A DNA stretch of 64,000 nucleotides from Drosophila pseudoobscura (taxonomy: Eukaryota > Arthropoda > Insecta > Diptera > Drosophilidae), in NCBI RefSeq assembly GCF_009870125.1, contig NC_046679.1:7688001-7752000 (forward strand). The letters are read 5' to 3'. Made by a program: the position numbers and the translations under genes. Of this stretch, positions 60,801 to 64,000 are shown in pieces. Under the pieces are notes generated by a model that searched no databases, had not been told where the DNA came from, and saw nothing but the letters and a program-made list of their open reading frames with translations. Positions within the stretch are counted from its first letter, which is position 1. Every line of letters begins with the position of its first letter.

Positions 60801-62770
60801 TTGTGGCGGTGCTGCTCCTGCGCTGATCACAAACGAATTGTTGGCCGGCTTCTCCTTCTTCTTGGCCGTGGTTCCTGCCGCATTCTCGGTGGAGACGGTG
60901 GGCTGCAGCTTCCGTTTGGTCTGCACGGGGCTCTGGGCGGGCGTGATTGTCCTTGTGGGCGATGGCATCAGGGCGGCCTCTCCGCCGGCTGGGAAAACAG
61001 AGACAGACAGACAGAGAGAGAGAGAGAGAGAGGAAGAGAGAGAGAGAGAAGGGTGGTGTGGTTTAATGAGTTTTGTGGTTAAATGACTTTAGTTTCAAGT
61101 GGTTTTTCGGGAGACGAGAGTGATGGGTCGTGTATGGTTTGTGGGAGTGGAGGTGTGGCAGGTGGGGCACGGGGAACGGGGCACCAGTTAGTGTGTGGTT
61201 GGGGGTGGTTGTGTGTGTGGCAAGTTAGTCTCCATTTATATATACACAAGAAGAAGAATCTCAGCGTGGGTTTTCTCTTCGGGGGTTCTCTGACGGGGGA
61301 GCATTCAAGCGGAGCATCTGCGACTGACAGGCGATTGATGACGTCAACTCACCAGCAACCATGTCCAGGATGCGACGCTCTGCCTCCGTGTTGGGCGGTC
61401 CCATGTCGCGTATGGAGCCCACCGAATGGGAGCGGGGCACACGCTCGTTGGCCGCCGCCTTGGCCGCTGCGGCCGCCCCCTCGGCGGATGGCACCACCAG
61501 TTGGTCCGCCGTGATGGCCGCCGGCGTCAGGGAGAGCAGCACATCCAGACGCACGGGCGTCTGATTGGCCAGATCCTCGGCCAGGTCCAGGCACGAGACA
61601 TTGTCGTTCTCGTTGACCCACCAATGGGCGCAGATCTGCTCGATGGTGGCCCGTTTCCGGGGGCACACCGTCAGCATGTCCCGGATGAGGGTGGAGGCGC
61701 GCGACGGCTTCCGCGGCTCATAGTAGTCGCCCTGGCTGATCTGCTTGACGAGTCTTTTGAAGTTGGAGCCATCGAAGGGCATGGAGCCATAGACTAGAGT
61801 GTAGAGCAGCACTCCCAGCGACCAGCAGTCCACCTCCGGTCCCTGGTAGGGTGTGCCCTCGACGATTTCGGGCGATGCGTACAGCGGGGAGCCGCAGAAG
61901 GTGCCCAACAGTCGGCCAGCATCGAACACATTCGACAGCCCAAAGTCGGCAATCTGCAAAGGAATCGTCGAGTGGTTTACATGTCATTCATGGCCTTTGT
62001 CTTTCTCACCTTGGCATTGCCCTTCTCGTCCAGCAGGATGTTCTCCAGCTTCAGATCCCGATGACAGATCTTGTGCTTGTGACAGTAGTAGACGGCGGTG
62101 GCCACCTGCCGGAAGATGCGTCGCGCCTCCTCCTCGTTGAGGACCTTCCTCTCGGACAGGTAGTCGTAGAGCTCGCCGCCAGCGGCAAACTCCATGACCA
62201 GCACCATTTTCTCTCGATTCTCAAATACTAAACAAGGACATAGGATATCAGAGGGTAGGCTTTGGTGCTTTATAGTTGGGTAATACCTTCATAGATGTGT
62301 ATAATGTTGGGATGATGCACCGAACTCATGATCTGGACCTCACGCCTGATGCGCACCAGATCGGCCTCTGCCTCGATTTTGCATTTCTTGATGGTTTTGA
62401 TGGCCACCTCCTGGCCGGTTTCCTTATTAATACCTAACTGCACCTTGCCATAGGTGCCCTGACCTAGTTTCTTAATAATATCAAATCTGTAAGGGAATCA
62501 ATGGATCATTAATACCAATTCTAGTCGTGGAGGAGTGGAGAGAACTCACCTTTGTCGCAGCTTCTTGCGGTGATTGTTCATGCGGACATTGCCCGTGTTG
62601 CCAATGCCGCTCATGATATTGTCTATTTGATCCTGTGGTATTCCCGAGGGATGTGCCAGACTATTGCCCCCCACATCCATTTCGGCGGCAGTCGCAGCCG
62701 CTGCCGCAACAGATCCGGTTGCCGCTCCATTGGACGCCGCCGATTTCGTTTCGGGTTTGCTTATCACCAT
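45870..62770 (-). CDS. NUAK-family Ser/Thr kinase, very large (CG43143/Nuak1-like)
   Basis: Exons: 62770-62550, 62486-62287, 62227-62010, 61953-61353, 60988-59771, 58901-58254, 57443-57074, 56995-56726, 56660-56526, 56303-56174, 56092-55947, [54545-54453], 54314-54193, 50144-45989, 45924-45870. Without the bracketed cassette this gives 2829 aa. The kinase domain is residues ~75-327: GQGTYGKV, Lys104, HRD Asp198, DFG Asp216, and activation-loop Thr231 in [15 protein letters not shown], the LKB1 site of AMPK-related kinases. The rest is a Ser/Thr/Pro/Ala-rich tail with conserved islands such as [15 protein letters not shown] and [17 protein letters not shown]. Mammalian NUAKs are ~630-660 aa, so the tail is a fly-type extension. 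NUAK kinases control myosin phosphatase and muscle autophagy. The 4.2-kb exon 14 is one uninterrupted frame. Confidence 0.93.
50145..51156 (-). other. NUAK intron / 3'UTR of short isoform
   Basis: Lies between the alternative C-terminal exon and the long terminal exon. It probably holds the short isoform's 3'UTR. No frame with coding character. Confidence 0.5.
51157..51581 (-). CDS. Alternative C-terminal exon of the NUAK gene
   Basis: A CGTTTGCAG acceptor at 51582-51584 joins the phase-1 end of exon 54314-54193 (CCAAGAG|TT), giving [12 protein letters not shown] and an open frame to TAA at 51159-51157. It adds 140 residues rich in Ala, Thr and Gln, ending TTRSPKKP. Used instead of exon 50144-45989 it gives a 1567-aa isoform; the summed CDS (4704 nt) is divisible by three. 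AATAAA on the minus strand at 50508-50503 could end this transcript. Codon third positions are mostly C/G. The antisense frame at 51167-51703 is its shadow. Confidence 0.7.
51582..54192 (-). other. NUAK intron, AT-rich
   Basis: Low-complexity DNA with poly-T runs, GT tracts (near 52447-52463), an ATA/GATA-like tract (53465-53530) and AAT repeats (53216-53236). No additional exon could be supported. Confidence 0.6.
54453..54545 (-). other. Putative 93-nt cassette exon, NUAK gene
   Basis: TTTCAG acceptor and CT|GTAAGT donor, phase 2 on both sides, no stop. It would insert 31 residues around [14 protein letters not shown] between exon 11 and the next. Both skipped and included forms are open. 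Confidence 0.45.
54546..55946 (-). other. NUAK intron with repeat remnant
   Basis: Contains the TATACCCGATACTCA inverted repeat at 55124-55157 in AT-rich sequence (~54800-55320), then unique sequence up to exon 55947. No coding exon found beyond the cassette candidate at its left edge. Confidence 0.55.
55124..55157. repeat. Inverted repeat typical of Drosophila dispersed repeats
   Basis: TATACCCGATACTCA, spacer AAA, then TGAGTATTGGGGTATA: arms complementary apart from one mismatch and one extra base. The phrase GATACTCAAAATGAGTAT is familiar from dispersed repeat families of the genus; the family is not assigned. Confidence 0.5.
58902..59770 (-). other. NUAK intron
   Basis: An 869-nt intron with a GA tract (59093-59120). 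No further feature seen. Confidence 0.7.
61610..62548 (-). other. NUAK kinase domain region
   Basis: Four coding exons. The N-lobe is in exons 1-2 ([26 protein letters not shown]), the hinge and catalytic loop in exon 3 ([24 protein letters not shown]), and DFG, activation segment and C-lobe in exon 4 ([26 protein letters not shown]). All catalytic residues are intact. Confidence 0.96.
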
Positions 62771-62886
62771 GACTGTTGTGTGTGTGTGTGTGTGTGGCAG
62801 AAACTGGAGCTGGAACTGCAACTGGGGGCTAGGACTGGGGCTGGGTCTTCTGTCGAGGCTGCTCCACTAACAGCCGATGCAAATTA
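62771..62886 (-). other. NUAK 5'UTR exon segment
   Basis: A TTTCAG acceptor at 62887-62892 suggests the leader begins at 62886 and continues in an upstream noncoding exon. A CA/GT repeat lies just before the ATG. The frame is open upstream but has no ATG, so 62770 is the start. Confidence 0.55.
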
Positions 62887-64000
62887 CTGAAAGAGAGAGA
62901 GAGAGAGAGAGAGGGCAGGGTATCCCGTTAGCACAAATGTCAACTCGTGGGACTCCGGGGGCACACGGCGGGGTCTACACAGTCACACGGCACTCATCCA
63001 TCAAACGTTCAATCAAATGGCCAATCAATTAATTATCCACGAAGCGCGACGCACACACACGATGGGGGGAATGCAGCTATTTCTCTTGCTGCCACTCCGG
63101 CTATCCGGCTATCTGGCTATCCGGTTCTCCGGCTCTCGGGCTCTCTGGTTGTGTGGTTGCGCTTTTACCCTCGGTGCCGCCAAAAAAGAAGAGGAGGAGC
63201 TGCCGAAAAATCTGCACTCGACCTAGATTTTAATTATGCCCAAGCAAGGCGATCCGTATCCGGGGCTGTTTGAACGGTTTTTGTGACGGAGAGTCGTGGG
63301 AAAACATGAGTATGGACGGATGGCCTGCTATTTGCCAGATAGTTTGATTTTATTTCTATTTTCTTACATATTTTTCTTGGGGGAGTAAATACAGGAAACA
63401 GGCAATACTCGTTTACGGGGACATAGTCGTTCGAATCGAGGCACACGTGTGTCTCTCCTGTCTTTACTGCTAAGCTACTCCGTGAGAGAAAGAAATAGAT
63501 AGAGGGAGGGAATGTTACTCCGTGAGAAAGAGATAGAAAGAGAGAGAGAACTGTGAGGCAGGGGAGTCAGTCACAAGAAATGGTTTTCTATACACTTGAA
63601 AACCACTCCGAGAGAAATAGAGAGAGAGAATGGTACGCCACTCCGTAAGAGAGAGATAGAGAGGCAGAATGCTAAGTTATTCCGTGTGTGAGAGAGAGAG
63701 AAAGAGAGAGAGAGAGAGAAGGCGTGAGGCCGGGGAGCCAGTCGCCCGGAAATTGGTTTCTTTACACCTGTAATTCCGTCCTTTACTGCTAAGCTACTCC
63801 GGGACAGAGTTAGAGAGGGAGAATGCTAAGCTACTACTACTACTAAGCTATAGAGAAAGAAGGCTTAGCTACTCTGCGAGAGAGATAAGAAGAGCGGGGA
63901 GTCAGTCACGGTAAATTGTTAACTTCCCAACGCTCCCTTTACTGCTAAGCTACTCCGTGAGATAAGTAGATCTTTCGATAGAATGAGAGAGAGAAAGTAA
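62887..64000. other. Upstream of the NUAK first coding exon
   Basis: GA repeat near 62888-62912, a CA tract, then spacer. From 63450 it merges into the minisatellite. It may be an intron of the 5'UTR. No coding gene seen. Confidence 0.5.
63455..64000. repeat. Degenerate minisatellite with GA tracts
   Basis: The phrase (CTTTACTG)CTAAGCTACTCCGTGAGAGA, followed by a variable GA-rich tail, recurs near 63463, 63515, 63606, 63644, 63671, 63780, 63830, 63865 and 63938. Longer shared blocks (GGGGAGTCAGTCACRRG/GGTAAATTG) recur near 63560, 63736 and 63897. It runs off the right edge. Confidence 0.75.

Noticed and set aside
59749..61086. 445-codon open frame on the plus strand
   Set aside because: Antisense shadow of NUAK exon 60988-59771. 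The sense frame splices correctly to the kinase exons.

Overview
The window looks like a Drosophila (or close drosophilid) autosomal segment. Exons are GC-rich with C or G at most third positions, introns are short with GT-AG ends, microsatellites are frequent, and the central gene is clearly the orthologue of the fly giant inhibitor of apoptosis Bruce. Gene models come from hand splicing. Every main reading frame was followed across each junction, and each summed CDS length is divisible by three. Species cannot be fixed from sequence alone.

Layout. 1-9.27 kb: no convincing coding gene; microsatellites, one TATA-like site, and a block of degenerate ~0.5-0.6 kb repeats (6.3-8.5 kb). 9.27-11.75 kb (-): an eight-exon, 675-residue coiled-coil protein. 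13.1-18.0 kb (-): a five-exon, 1488-residue acidic, repeat-rich, probably nuclear protein (possibly slender lobes). 18.7-19.7 kb (-): a three-exon LENG1-like protein. 19.74-20.88 kb: the divergent promoter region shared with Bruce, present as three tandem copies of ~339 bp. 20.88-39.84 kb (+): Bruce, with a BIR domain near the N-terminus and a UBC domain near the C-terminus; it has at least two frame-preserving cassette exons. 39.8-42.0 kb: 3'UTR and intergenic repeat remnants. 41.99-44.70 kb (+): a four-exon SLC23/NAT transporter. 45.6-62.8 kb (-): a very large NUAK-family kinase gene with two alternative C-terminal exons, whose longest form ends at a TGA followed by 92 more coding-like codons. 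62.9-64 kb: 5' noncoding sequence and a degenerate minisatellite.

The genes are ordinary chromosomal neighbours, not an operon. The most interesting signals are structural and regulatory: a pre-miRNA-like hairpin in a Bruce intron next to a 72-nt cassette exon, a perfect 15-bp hairpin at the start of transporter exon 2, the possible stop-codon readthrough of the kinase, and the triplicated LENG1-like/Bruce promoter with a conserved palindrome.
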